Part shown: positions 53,828 to 62,182 of the stretch, piece after piece
Layout: every line of letters starts with the position of its first letter
How positions within the stretch are numbered: position 1 is the stretch's first letter
NCBI RefSeq assembly: GCF_004101245.1
Contig: NZ_SCIN01000003.1
Span: forward strand, 434,001-498,000
Length of the DNA: 64,000 bases
Direction: 5' to 3'
Source of the DNA: Sphingomonas sp. UV9
GTDB lineage: Bacteria; Pseudomonadota; Alphaproteobacteria; Sphingomonadales; Sphingomonadaceae
Translations under genes and position numbers: made by a program
The notes under the pieces: generated by a model
What the model saw: the letters and a program-made list of their open reading frames with translations, nothing else
What the model was told of the DNA's origin: nothing
Database searches by the model: none

Positions 53828-56554
53828 TCACCGAGGTAGGAGGATCAACTCGGACGGTGTCGATCTCAGTAAGACTGTGTAGCCGCCGCGTTCGATCGTG
53901 CCGCCAGCGATCCCGTAGTGGCGGCCGGTCTTGGTCGTCGTCTCGACGAAAATGCGCGCCGTCGGCGAGGACGGCGTTGCCGGATCGAGGGTCAGCGTTA
54001 CCGCCCCACTTGTCGGTGCATAGGTCGCGCGCGCGATCTTGCCGGCTTCCAGCGTGACCCAAAGGCCGGCAGGCGCGATGAAGAGGCGGGTGCGGGCGCC
54101 GTCCTTGGGGGCGATGCTGACCACGCTTGCGCCCTGCTCGACAGTGCCGCCGAAGCCTAGCCAGCCGAAGGTCGGATCGTTCACCAGATAGCTCGCGACG
54201 GTGATCGCGTGGCCGTAATAGCCCATGCCATAGTCGCCGCTATACGGGTCCCAGCGCATCATGTCGGGCGCGGAGTGGAACGCGGCGGACGAAAAGCCGT
54301 CGCGGTCGATGTTGGTGATGCCGCCCATCATGCCGCCGTACGCGATGCGCAGCAGCCGCAGGTCGGTCGGATCGGCGCGGTAGGCGTCGAACAGCGGGAC
54401 GGCGTTGAGCGCAGAGCCGTAATGGTGGATCTGGCGCTCGATCCGCGGGTATTTGCCGCCGTAGAGAAAGTCCCAATAGCGCCGCGCATTGCCGTTATAG
54501 CCCCAGCTCGGGATCGTCGGATCATAGGCGAGGATGACCTTCTCGGTGACGTCGGCCTGCGGTTGATAGCCGAAATAGCGCATCCACGCGTAGACCTCGG
54601 GCTGGCCGGTCGAATCCCAGGCCATCTCGCTGCCGAACGGATAGCGCAGCGTGCGCCAGTGATCGGCGCGCTTCTTCATCAGGCGCTCCATCTCGGTCGC
54701 TTGCGCCGTCAGGCCTTCGCGCTTCAGGTCCTTCAGGATATCGACGAACACGTCGCCCTCCATCAGCCCGAACTGCGTGTAATAGGGCGCGTCGCGCATC
54801 ATCGCGGTGGTCGTCTGATAGGCGTGGTCGAGATACCAGCGCCATGGATGCGCGGTGACCATGCCGGGATGGTTGCGCGCGACGCGGTACAGCACCCAGT
54901 GGCCGACCGCGACGTGCGGGTAGTTGTACGCGCGGCCGAGATCGCCGGCGTCCTTCTTCGACCAGGAGGTCCAGGTCTTCCAGTCGGTGGTCGGGTCGTA
55001 ATAGCCGGGGTGCGCGGCGGGATCATAGTAGAACAGGCTCTTGCGCACCGCGCCCGCGTGCGGGCCGTCCGCGACTTGCAGGTCGCCCTGGATGGTCTCG
55101 TCGACGAGGCGTTGCAGCTTGGCGAGTTCGGCGGGGTCGGGATTGTCGAGCTGCTTGGATATCGCCGCGACCCAGCTGCCGGCGCCTCCCTCGTCGCTCA
55201 TCCCCGAGATCCAGACGCGCGGGTCCTGCGTGACCACCTTTTCGGCCTCGCGGTCATAGGTGAGGATCGCGGGGTTGCGCCCGAACGGATCGGCCTTGTC
55301 CTCATACCATTGCTTCGTCGTCGAGAAACGGCCGAGATCGGCCATCGTCTGGTCGAGCGGCTTGGTGATGAAGTAGCTGACCGTCTGGACGCTGCCGTCG
55401 GTGTAGGTGATCGCCAAGCTCGCGCGGCCCCAACCCTTGCTGCGGACGGTGTAGCGAGCCCAGCCTTTTGCGCTGGTTGTGGGCGTTGCGGTGAGCGCGC
55501 CGACGGGAAGGCTCTCGATCTTCGCGACGGGGTGCGGCGTCTTGAGGAACAGCGAGGCGTCCTGGTCGGTCGGAACGACATAGCCGGGGATGCCGACCGC
55601 GACCGGGCGGCGGTTGGCGACGAGCGTATCCTCGATCGCGGCGATCGAGGGCGCGGTGACGAAGCGGACGCCGATCGTGCGGCTGGCACGGGGGGCGAGC
55701 ATGATGCTGGTCGGCGTGTTCCATTGCGCGCCGGCCTTGGCCCATTCCTTCTCCGCGAACGCCTTGCTCGCGACGGTCCAGTCGTAGAAGCCTTCGGAGG
55801 TCTGGCTGCGCTTGCTGCGGTCGGTGAAGATGTCGCCGGCGGGTGCCGCGCCGGCCTGGAGGATCGGGCGATAGGCTTCGAGCGGGGTGCCCTTTTCGGG
55901 GAGGACCAGCAGTGCGGGGCCGGCGCCGTTGAGGCGGGTGACCTGGAGGTAGCCGGCGTCGCGGCCGATATACGGGTCGACGAAGCTCGCTTGGGCATGC
56001 GCCTGTTCGAGGCTGCGATCAGTGATGATGTTGTCGAACACCATCGGCAGGCCGAGTGCGCCGATCTCAACGGGGGCGCTCGTGGTGTTGGTCAGCGTGA
56101 AGCGGAGCGCGAGGACGCCGTGGTCGTCGACCCAGCGGCGCTCGACGCGCATGGGGCTGGCGGGGCCGAGCGACGCGGTGATGTCGGCGGCGGCGAGCGT
56201 CGTGCCAGTCGCGGGCAGGCGACGGATGGCCTTGCGGTGCTGCGCGGAGGCGAAGTCGGTCCAGGCGCCGCCGGGTGTGCGGACGCGCAGGTGGATGTCG
56301 CCGATATGGACATAGCCGTCGCCCGCACGCTCGGCTTCGCGCGCGCCGGGGACGAAGTCGAAGCCGGGGTCCGCGATTGGCGAGAGCCGGGCGAGCGTCT
56401 GCGTGTCGGTGCGGAGCGCCAAGCGGAAGGCGGGGGTGCGGATCGCGGTCTGGGCGATCGGGCGGTAGGTCTGTTTGGCGGGCTTGGGCTGAGCGTCGAT
56501 CGGGAGCGTCGCGGTGGTGACGAGAAGCAGCGCTAGCAGGCGGAAGGCGGTCAT
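53828..56554 (-). CDS. DUF5695-like exported protein, probable carbohydrate-active enzyme
   Basis: 908 residues with a signal peptide (FRLLALLLVTTATLPIDAQ). A beta-rich N-terminal half (~40-400: GDGYVHIGDIHLRVRTP, VLALRFTLTNTTSAPVEIGALGLP) is followed by a helical region rich in aromatic and acidic residues. Examples are WISGMSDEGGAGSW, AYNYPHVAVGHWVLYR, WRWYLDHAYQTTTAM, EVYAWMRYFGY, YNGNARRYWDFLYGG and WDPYSGDYGMGYYGHA. This looks like an alpha/alpha-toroid glycoside hydrolase or lyase. I believe it fits DUF5695 but cannot verify this. Asp/Glu in SDEGG and the repeated His in NYPHVAVGHW are candidate active-site residues. It is divergent from the GH127 gene with a shared operator. Confidence 0.65.
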   Translation of the reverse strand: MTAFRLLALLLVTTATLPIDAQPKPAKQTYRPIAQTAIRTPAFRLALRTDTQTLARLSPIADPGFDFVPGAREAERAGDGYVHIGDIHLRVRTPGGAWTDFASAQHRKAIRRLPATGTTLAAADITASLGPASPMRVERRWVDDHGVLALRFTLTNTTSAPVEIGALGLPMVFDNIITDRSLEQAHAQASFVDPYIGRDAGYLQVTRLNGAGPALLVLPEKGTPLEAYRPILQAGAAPAGDIFTDRSKRSQTSEGFYDWTVASKAFAEKEWAKAGAQWNTPTSIMLAPRASRTIGVRFVTAPSIAAIEDTLVANRRPVAVGIPGYVVPTDQDASLFLKTPHPVAKIESLPVGALTATPTTSAKGWARYTVRSKGWGRASLAITYTDGSVQTVSYFITKPLDQTMADLGRFSTTKQWYEDKADPFGRNPAILTYDREAEKVVTQDPRVWISGMSDEGGAGSWVAAISKQLDNPDPAELAKLQRLVDETIQGDLQVADGPHAGAVRKSLFYYDPAAHPGYYDPTTDWKTWTSWSKKDAGDLGRAYNYPHVAVGHWVLYRVARNHPGMVTAHPWRWYLDHAYQTTTAMMRDAPYYTQFGLMEGDVFVDILKDLKREGLTAQATEMERLMKKRADHWRTLRYPFGSEMAWDSTGQPEVYAWMRYFGYQPQADVTEKVILAYDPTIPSWGYNGNARRYWDFLYGGKYPRIERQIHHYGSALNAVPLFDAYRADPTDLRLLRIAYGGMMGGITNIDRDGFSSAAFHSAPDMMRWDPYSGDYGMGYYGHAITVASYLVNDPTFGWLGFGGTVEQGASVVSIAPKDGARTRLFIAPAGLWVTLEAGKIARATYAPTSGAVTLTLDPATPSSPTARIFVETTTKTGRHYGIAGGTIERGGYTVLLRSTPSELILLPR

Positions 56555-56610
56555 GACGGTGCTCGCTGGTTCAAAGGTTACGATAAAGTGTCACTTGCAA
56601 CGCTCCACTA

Positions 56611-56631
56611 GACGTATAGTATACGATATCC
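56611..56631. promoter_or_regulatory. Second operator candidate, shared by the divergent glycosidase genes
   Basis: TATAGTATACGATATCC (56615-56631) is the inverted form of the motif GGATATCGTATAYTATA upstream of the TonB receptor, with one difference in 17. The core ATAGTATACGAT (56616-56627) is close to a perfect palindrome around GTATAC. It lies 61 bases upstream of the minus-strand start and 15 bases before the plus-strand ATG, so bound protein could block both promoters. Confidence 0.7.
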
Positions 56632-56635
56632 GAAT

Positions 56636-56639
56636 GGAG
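56636..56639 (+). promoter_or_regulatory. Ribosome-binding site that sets the GH127 start
   Basis: GGAG six bases before the ATG at 56646. The upstream ATG at 56634 has none and would overlap this site, so 56646 is preferred. Confidence 0.7.
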
Positions 56640-56645
56640 ATAAAG

Positions 56646-59018
56646 ATGTTCGCTAGCCGCCGGGACGTATTGATGGGGACGACGGCGGTGACGCTGTTGT
56701 CGGTGGGCGAACAGGCGTTTGGCAAGGGTACGACTGCGCTGCCGTTGCGCGCCAAGCCGTTGCCGTTGTCTTCGGTGCGGTTGCTGCCGTCCGCCTATGC
56801 GACCGCGGTCGAGGTCAATCGCGGCTATTTGTTGCGGTTGAGCGCGGACCGGTTGCTGCACAATTTCATGGTCTATGCCGGGCTGTCGGCGAAGGCGCCG
56901 ATCTACGGCGGGTGGGAGAGCGACACGATCGCCGGCCATACGCTCGGCCATTACCTGACCGCATTGGTGTTGATGCACGCGCAGACCGGCGACGCCGAGT
57001 GCCGCACGCGGGCGGATTACATCGTCGCCGAACTGGCGCGGGCGCAGGCGAAGCGCGGGACCGGCTATGTCGGTGCGCTCGGGCGCAAGCGGAAGGACGG
57101 CACCATCGTCGACGGCGAGGAGATCTTCCCCGAGGTGATGCGCGGCGAGATCAAGTCGGGCGGGTTCGATCTCAACGGATCGTGGTCGCCGCTCTATACC
57201 GTCCACAAGGTGTTCGCCGGGCTCCTCGACGTGCACGGCGCGTGGGGCAACACGCAGGCGCTGACGGTGGCGACCGGCCTCGCGACCTATTTCGCGAAAG
57301 TGTTCGCGACGCTCGACGATGCGCAGATGCAGACCCTGCTCGGGTGCGAATATGGCGGGCTGAACGAGAGCTATGCCGAACTGTCCGCGCGGACCGGTGA
57401 CAAAAAATGGCTCGACGTTGCGGAGCGGCTGTACGACCGCAAGGTGTTGGATCCGATGGTCGCGGGCGAGGACAAGCTCGCGAACTTCCATGCGAATACG
57501 CAGGTGCCGAAGCTGATCGGCCTTGCGCGGATTCACGAACTGAACGGCAAGTCCGCGCCCGCCAAGGCCGCGCGGTTTTTCTGGGACACCGTCACGCAGC
57601 ACCACAGCTATGTGATCGGCGGCAATGCCGACCGCGAGTATTTCTCTGCGCCCGACACGATCGCGACGCATATCACCGAGCAGACGTGCGAGCATTGCAA
57701 CAGCTACAACATGCTCAAGCTCACGCAGCATCTGTACGGCTGGGCGCCCGACGGCGCCCTGTTCGACTATTACGAGCGTGCGCATCTCAACCACGTGATG
57801 GCCGCGCAGAATCCGAAGGATGCCGGGTTCAGCTATATGACGCCGTTGATGACGGGCACCGCGCGCGAGTTTTCGACGCCCAAGGACGACGCGTTCTGGT
57901 GCTGTGTCGGCAGCGGGATGGAGAGCCATGCCAAGCACGGCGAGGCGATTTTCTGGGAGGGCGACGGCACGCTGCTGGTCAATCTCTACATCCCGGCGGA
58001 GGCGCGGTGGCAGGCGCGCGGCGCGATGCTGACGCTCGACACGCGCTATCCGTTCGAGCCGGAATCGCGGCTGACGCTGACCAAACTCGCCAAGCCCGGG
58101 CGCTTCCCGATCGCGCTGCGCTTACCGGGCTGGGCCAGCGGGCGCGCGACGGTGACGGTCAACGGCGCGGCGGTCGAGCCGGTGTTGGCCAAGGGCTATG
58201 CGATCGTCGAGCGCACATGGAAGGCGGGCGACGTGGTCGCGATCGCCGTGCCGCTCGATCTGCGGCTGGAGAGTGCGCCGGGCGATGTCGATACGGTCGC
58301 CGTCCTGCGCGGGCCGATGGTGATGGCCGCCGATCTCGGCCCGAATGCGGCGAAGTGGGAGCAGGCGGATCCGGCGATGGTCGGCGCGGACCTGCTCGCC
58401 GCGTTCGCGCCGGTCGCGGGGACGAACGCGACCTATGCCACGCGCGGCATCATCCGGCCGGGCGATCTGAACTTCGTGCCGTTCTACAGCCAGTATGAGC
58501 GGCGCAGCGCGGTGTATTTCAAGTGCTTCGGCGAGGCGGCGTGGAAGACGCAGGAGGCGGCGTTCCTGACCGAGCAGGCGCGGCTGAAGGATATCGCCGC
58601 GCGGTCGGTCGACGTGATGCATCTCGGCGAAATGCAGCCCGAACGCGATCACGCGCTGACGTCGGAGATTTCGTATCCGGTGAGCTATCGCGGGCGGAAC
58701 GGGCGCGATGCGCGGTCGGGCGGGTATTTCGAGTTCGCCCTGAAGACGCGCTCCGGGTCGCTGGTGTTGCAGGCGACCTATTGGGGCGACGAGCGCGCGC
58801 GCGATTTCGACATCCTGGTCGACAACGTGAAGGTGGCGACGCAGCATCTCGAGGCGGACCAGCCCGGCAAGTTCTTCGACGTGGATTACCCGCTACCGAT
58901 CGCGCTGACCAAGGGCAAGGCGAGCGTGAAGGTGCGGTTCGTGCCGCATGACCGGTCGTCGGCAGGGCCGGTGTTCGGGGTAAGGATGGTCACGGCCAAG
59001 CCCGGGATCGCAGCGTGA
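56646..59018 (+). CDS. GH127-type beta-L-arabinofuranosidase, Tat-exported
   Basis: 790 residues. MFASRRDVLMGTTAVTLLSV is a Tat signal. The (alpha/alpha)6 domain (~40-430) holds GGWESDTIAGHTLGHYLTAL, GEEIFPEVMRGEIKSGGFDLNGSW (split), WSPLYTVHKVFAGLLD and the metal/nucleophile residues E349, C351 (in TCEHCNSYNML) and C419, C420 (in FWCCVGSGMES). HypBA1, the prototype, uses Glu338, Cys340, Cys417 and Cys418, with Cys417 as nucleophile, so numbering agrees closely. Beta-sandwich domains follow (LPGWASGRATVTVNG, DARSGGYFEFALKTRSG). The enzyme should remove beta-L-arabinofuranose, as on arabinosylated hydroxyproline. Confidence 0.92.
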   Translation: MFASRRDVLMGTTAVTLLSVGEQAFGKGTTALPLRAKPLPLSSVRLLPSAYATAVEVNRGYLLRLSADRLLHNFMVYAGLSAKAPIYGGWESDTIAGHTLGHYLTALVLMHAQTGDAECRTRADYIVAELARAQAKRGTGYVGALGRKRKDGTIVDGEEIFPEVMRGEIKSGGFDLNGSWSPLYTVHKVFAGLLDVHGAWGNTQALTVATGLATYFAKVFATLDDAQMQTLLGCEYGGLNESYAELSARTGDKKWLDVAERLYDRKVLDPMVAGEDKLANFHANTQVPKLIGLARIHELNGKSAPAKAARFFWDTVTQHHSYVIGGNADREYFSAPDTIATHITEQTCEHCNSYNMLKLTQHLYGWAPDGALFDYYERAHLNHVMAAQNPKDAGFSYMTPLMTGTAREFSTPKDDAFWCCVGSGMESHAKHGEAIFWEGDGTLLVNLYIPAEARWQARGAMLTLDTRYPFEPESRLTLTKLAKPGRFPIALRLPGWASGRATVTVNGAAVEPVLAKGYAIVERTWKAGDVVAIAVPLDLRLESAPGDVDTVAVLRGPMVMAADLGPNAAKWEQADPAMVGADLLAAFAPVAGTNATYATRGIIRPGDLNFVPFYSQYERRSAVYFKCFGEAAWKTQEAAFLTEQARLKDIAARSVDVMHLGEMQPERDHALTSEISYPVSYRGRNGRDARSGGYFEFALKTRSGSLVLQATYWGDERARDFDILVDNVKVATQHLEADQPGKFFDVDYPLPIALTKGKASVKVRFVPHDRSSAGPVFGVRMVTAKPGIAA

Positions 59019-59080
59019 GCGACGTGTCAGGGCTGATCGACAATCACCGCTTGAGGCCTGCTACGGCCTTAAAACCCACT

Positions 59081-59177
59081 CCGTCACCCCGGACTGGTTC
59101 CGGGGTCCACCGTTCCGCGAACCAAATCCTATCGATTGTGCGGCACCGTGGATGCCGGAACGAGCCCGGCATGACGG
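59081..59177. repeat. Element C, copy 3
   Basis: Arms CCGTCACCCCGGACTGGTTC and CGAGCCCGGCATGACGG, inner boxes GTCCACCG and CGGTGCCGCA-type. It lies between the GH127 gene and the Ldh2-type gene, ending 19 bases before the latter's start, so it is part of its leader. Confidence 0.75.
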
Positions 59178-59183
59178 AGAACC

Positions 59184-59189
59184 GGGGAG
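59184..59189 (+). promoter_or_regulatory. Ribosome-binding site for the Ldh2-type gene
   Basis: GGGGAG seven bases before the ATG at 59197 decides this start over an upstream in-frame ATG at 59152 that lies inside element C. Confidence 0.75.
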
Positions 59190-59196
59190 TCTTCGC

Positions 59197-60228
59197 ATGA
59201 CCGATGCGCGGGAAGACGGGGTGCGGATGACGCTCGACGAGGTGCGGGCGTTGGCGCGGAAGGTTCTGCTCGGGACGGGCCTGTCGCGCGCGCATGCCGA
59301 GGCGGTGGCGGAGACGATGGTCGCGGGCGAGCGCGACGGCTGCGCGAGCCACGGCATCTACCGCCTGCTGGTGGCGGCGAACAGCGTCGCCAAGGGCGTC
59401 GTCGCGGTCGATGCCGATCCGGTGGTCAGCGAACCCTCACCCGCGCTCGTCCGCGTCGATGGCGGCGGCGGGTTCGCGCAGCTCGCGTTCGAACGGGGAC
59501 GGCCGCTGCTCGCGAGGAAGGCGCGGGGCTATGGTATCGCCGCACTCGCGCTGAACAACGTGGTGCATTTCGCGGCGCTCTGGCCCGAGGTCGAGGCGTT
59601 GGCGGACGAGGGGCTGGTCGCGCTGGCGGTGACGCCGAGCCACGCCTGGGTCGCGCCCGCGGGCGGCACAGACCCCGTGTTCGGGACCAACCCGATCGCG
59701 TTCGGCTGGCCGCGACCCGGCGGGCCTCCGTTCGTGTTCGACTTCGCGACGAGTGCGGTCGCGCGCGGTGAGATCGAGCTGCACCGCCGCGCTGGCAAGC
59801 CGGTGCCCGACGATTGGGGCTATGACGCGGGCGGGCAGTCGACCACCGATGCGGCGGCGGTGCTGGACGGCGCGATGCGGACGTTCGGCGGACACAAGGG
59901 ATCGGCCTTGGCGGCGATGGTCGAGTTGCTCGCGGGGCCGTTGATCGGCGACATGACGAGCCGGGAGTCGCTGACCGCCGATGCCGGGCGCGGTGGATCG
60001 CCGATCGGGGGCGAGCTGATCCTCGCGATCGATCCCGCCGGGTTCCTCGGCGACGCGGTGGCCGAACATCTGGCGCGCGCGGAGACGATGTTCGCGGCGA
60101 TCGAGGGGCAGGGCGCGCGATTGCCGTCGCAGCGGCGCTATGCCGCGCGGGCACGGAGCGTGACCGAGGGCGTGGTCATTCCGGCGGCGCTCTACCAGGA
60201 CATTATGGCGTTGGTGCCGGGAGAATGA
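59197..60228 (+). CDS. Ldh2-family NAD(P)-dependent oxidoreductase
   Basis: 343 residues. The family marks are VAETMVAGERDGCASHGIYRLL (catalytic His), NNVVHFAALWPEVEALADEGLVAL (split), TNPIAFGWPRPGGPPFVFDFATS and GGHKGSALAAMVELLAGPLIG. The Ldh2 family covers malate and lactate dehydrogenases, diketogulonate reductase, ureidoglycolate dehydrogenase and the pyrroline/piperideine-2-carboxylate reductases (DpkA/LhpD). Next to a DadA-like dehydrogenase and an Xaa-Pro peptidase the last option is attractive, but this is inference. It overlaps the following gene's first ATG. Confidence 0.88.
   Translation: MTDAREDGVRMTLDEVRALARKVLLGTGLSRAHAEAVAETMVAGERDGCASHGIYRLLVAANSVAKGVVAVDADPVVSEPSPALVRVDGGGGFAQLAFERGRPLLARKARGYGIAALALNNVVHFAALWPEVEALADEGLVALAVTPSHAWVAPAGGTDPVFGTNPIAFGWPRPGGPPFVFDFATSAVARGEIELHRRAGKPVPDDWGYDAGGQSTTDAAAVLDGAMRTFGGHKGSALAAMVELLAGPLIGDMTSRESLTADAGRGGSPIGGELILAIDPAGFLGDAVAEHLARAETMFAAIEGQGARLPSQRRYAARARSVTEGVVIPAALYQDIMALVPGE
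60219..60223 (+). promoter_or_regulatory. Ribosome-binding site that sets the DUF885 start
   Basis: GGGAG lies only one base before the ATG at 60225 but seven before the ATG at 60231, favouring 60231. Confidence 0.65.
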
Positions 60229-60230
60229 CG

Positions 60231-61994
60231 ATGAAGGCTGTGATCCTGTTGCTTGCGCTCAGCTCGACTGCGGTCGGTGCCGTGCCCGCCAAGCCGCCGA
60301 AGACGGCCGCAGCAACCTCGGCCGATGCCCGGTTCAAGGCGCTCTACACATCCGAATATGCGTGGCGGCAACTCCAGATGGCGCAGGGCGAGGACAATCC
60401 GACCGCGGCGGCGCGCCTGCCTGATGTCGGGCCCAAGGCGCAGGCGGAGCGGCTCGCGCGCTGGACCGCCGTGTCGCGGCAACTCGCGGCGATCACGCCG
60501 GCCAGCCTGTCGCCCGCCAATCGCATCAACTATGCGGTCTATGCGCAGCAGATCGACGCGCTTCTGACCGAGCAACGCTATCGCGATTACGAGAAGCCAC
60601 TGACCGCGGACACGAGCTTCTGGGGCGATGTCGCGGAAAGCGCGCGCGGCACCTTCAAGTCGGTGAAGGACTATCGCGACTACATCGCCGTCATGCGCCA
60701 GATTCCGCGCTATTTCGAGCAGCAGACGGGCAATATGCGCGCCGGGCTCGCGCGCGGGTTCACGCCGGCGCGCGTGACGCTGACGGGTCGCGATATCGGC
60801 GTCGCGCAGGTGGCGGAGGCGAAGACGCCGCAGGACTCGCCGTTCTACGAACCGTTCAAGAGCTTCCCGCCGACGATCTCCGCGGCGGATCAGGCGACGT
60901 TGCGGACCGAAGGCGCGGCGGCGATCTCGCAGGCGGTGGTGCCGGCCTATGCGACGCTGCTGAAATTCCTGCGTACCGATTATATGCCGCATGCCCGCGA
61001 GGGCCTCGCCGCGTACGACCTGCCCGACGGTCACGCCTATTATATGTCGAAGGTCCGCGAATACACCACGCAGGACATCACCCCCGAACAGATCCACGCG
61101 CTCGGGCTTGCCGAGATCGCCAAGATCCGCGGCCGGATGGAAGGCGTTATGCGCAGCGTGAAGTTCCAGGGCGACCTGCAGGCGTTCTTCAACCACCTGC
61201 GCACCGATCCGCAATTCTATCCCAAGACGCCGAACGAGTTGCTCTACCGCGCGGCATGGATCGCCAAGACGTTCGACGGCAAGGCGTCGCAGTGGTTCGG
61301 CCACCTCCCGCGCAGCCGGTTTGCGATCAAGCCGGTGGCGCCCGAAATCGCGCCATTCTACACCGGCGGGCGCGGCGGGCCGGGGATCTATCTGGTCAAC
61401 ACCTACGACCTGCCGTCGCGGCCCTTCTATTCGCAGGTCGCGCTGACGCTGCACGAAAGCGCACCGGGGCATGCGTTCCAGATGCCGCTCGCATCCGAGA
61501 ACAAGACGCTGCCGGCGTTCCGGCGCGATACGTATCTGTCGGTCTATGGCGAGGGCTGGGCGCTGTATTGCGAGACGCTCGGCGAGGACATGGGGATGTA
61601 CGAGACCCCGTATGACCTGTTCGGGATGCTGAGTTACCAGGCCTGGCGCGCGGCGCGGCTGGTGGTCGATACGGGGATTCATTCGAAGGGCTGGAGCCGG
61701 AAGCAGGCGCAGGACTATCTGCGCGACAATACCGCGCTGTCGAACCACGAGATCGAGACCGAGGTCGATCGGTATATCGCGTGGCCGGGGCAGGCCTTGT
61801 CCTATTACATGGGACAGATGGCGTTCCAGGCCGCGCGGAAGAAGGCGCAGGCTGCGCTCGGGCCGACGTTCAACATCCGCGCGTTCCACGACGCGATGCT
61901 GGAGATGGGATCGGTGCCGGTGCCGGTGATCGAGGCGCGCACCGACCAGTTGATCGCGGCGGGCGGCAAGGGGCCGTATCCCGACGAGGAGTGA
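60231..61994 (+). CDS. Exported DUF885-family metalloprotease
   Basis: 587 residues. The signal peptide is MKAVILLLALSSTAVGAV. The predicted zinc site is LHESAPGHAFQ (H408, H414, an HExxxGH variant), and YGEGWALYCETLGEDMG supplies the third ligand and Glu. ISPASLSPANRINYAVY-like and GGRGGPGIYLVNTYDLPSR segments are typical. DUF885 proteins are abundant in sphingomonads and xanthomonads and are thought to be peptidases; substrates are poorly known. It is coupled to the Ldh2-type gene. Confidence 0.88.
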   Translation: MKAVILLLALSSTAVGAVPAKPPKTAAATSADARFKALYTSEYAWRQLQMAQGEDNPTAAARLPDVGPKAQAERLARWTAVSRQLAAITPASLSPANRINYAVYAQQIDALLTEQRYRDYEKPLTADTSFWGDVAESARGTFKSVKDYRDYIAVMRQIPRYFEQQTGNMRAGLARGFTPARVTLTGRDIGVAQVAEAKTPQDSPFYEPFKSFPPTISAADQATLRTEGAAAISQAVVPAYATLLKFLRTDYMPHAREGLAAYDLPDGHAYYMSKVREYTTQDITPEQIHALGLAEIAKIRGRMEGVMRSVKFQGDLQAFFNHLRTDPQFYPKTPNELLYRAAWIAKTFDGKASQWFGHLPRSRFAIKPVAPEIAPFYTGGRGGPGIYLVNTYDLPSRPFYSQVALTLHESAPGHAFQMPLASENKTLPAFRRDTYLSVYGEGWALYCETLGEDMGMYETPYDLFGMLSYQAWRAARLVVDTGIHSKGWSRKQAQDYLRDNTALSNHEIETEVDRYIAWPGQALSYYMGQMAFQAARKKAQAALGPTFNIRAFHDAMLEMGSVPVPVIEARTDQLIAAGGKGPYPDEE

Positions 61995-62035
61995 GCGCTG
62001 GCTGGGCGTCCGTCATGCGGACGAACCGCAACGAT

Positions 62036-62158
62036 CCTCCCCCGCCAGGGGGAGGTGGCGCCGTAGGCGTCGGAGGGGGGAGGACACGCAACCGAGGTCG
62101 TCGCCTACCGCCCCCTCCGTCTGGCAAGTGCCAGCCACCTCCCCCTTGCGGGGGAGGA
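62036..62158. repeat. Element A, copy 7 (module order Y then X)
   Basis: Arms CCTCCCCCGCCAGGGGGAGG and complement; Y variant (GGCGCCGTAGGCGTCGG) left, X complement (GTCTGGCAAGTGCCAGCC) right. It lies between the convergent ends of the DUF885 and M24 genes. In the M24 direction the order is X then Y. Confidence 0.85.
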
Positions 62159-62182
62159 TCGGAAACAGCGACTGTCGAACCC

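Noticed and set aside
54209..56536. Plus-strand frame of 775 codons
   Set aside because: Antisense to the DUF5695-like gene, which has a signal peptide, plausible domains and a promoter; the reverse frame has none.
5605..59177. Intergenic hairpin elements as insertion sequences
   Set aside because: They are 50-150 bases, lack coding capacity and show no clear target-site duplication, so they are better treated as REP-like elements.
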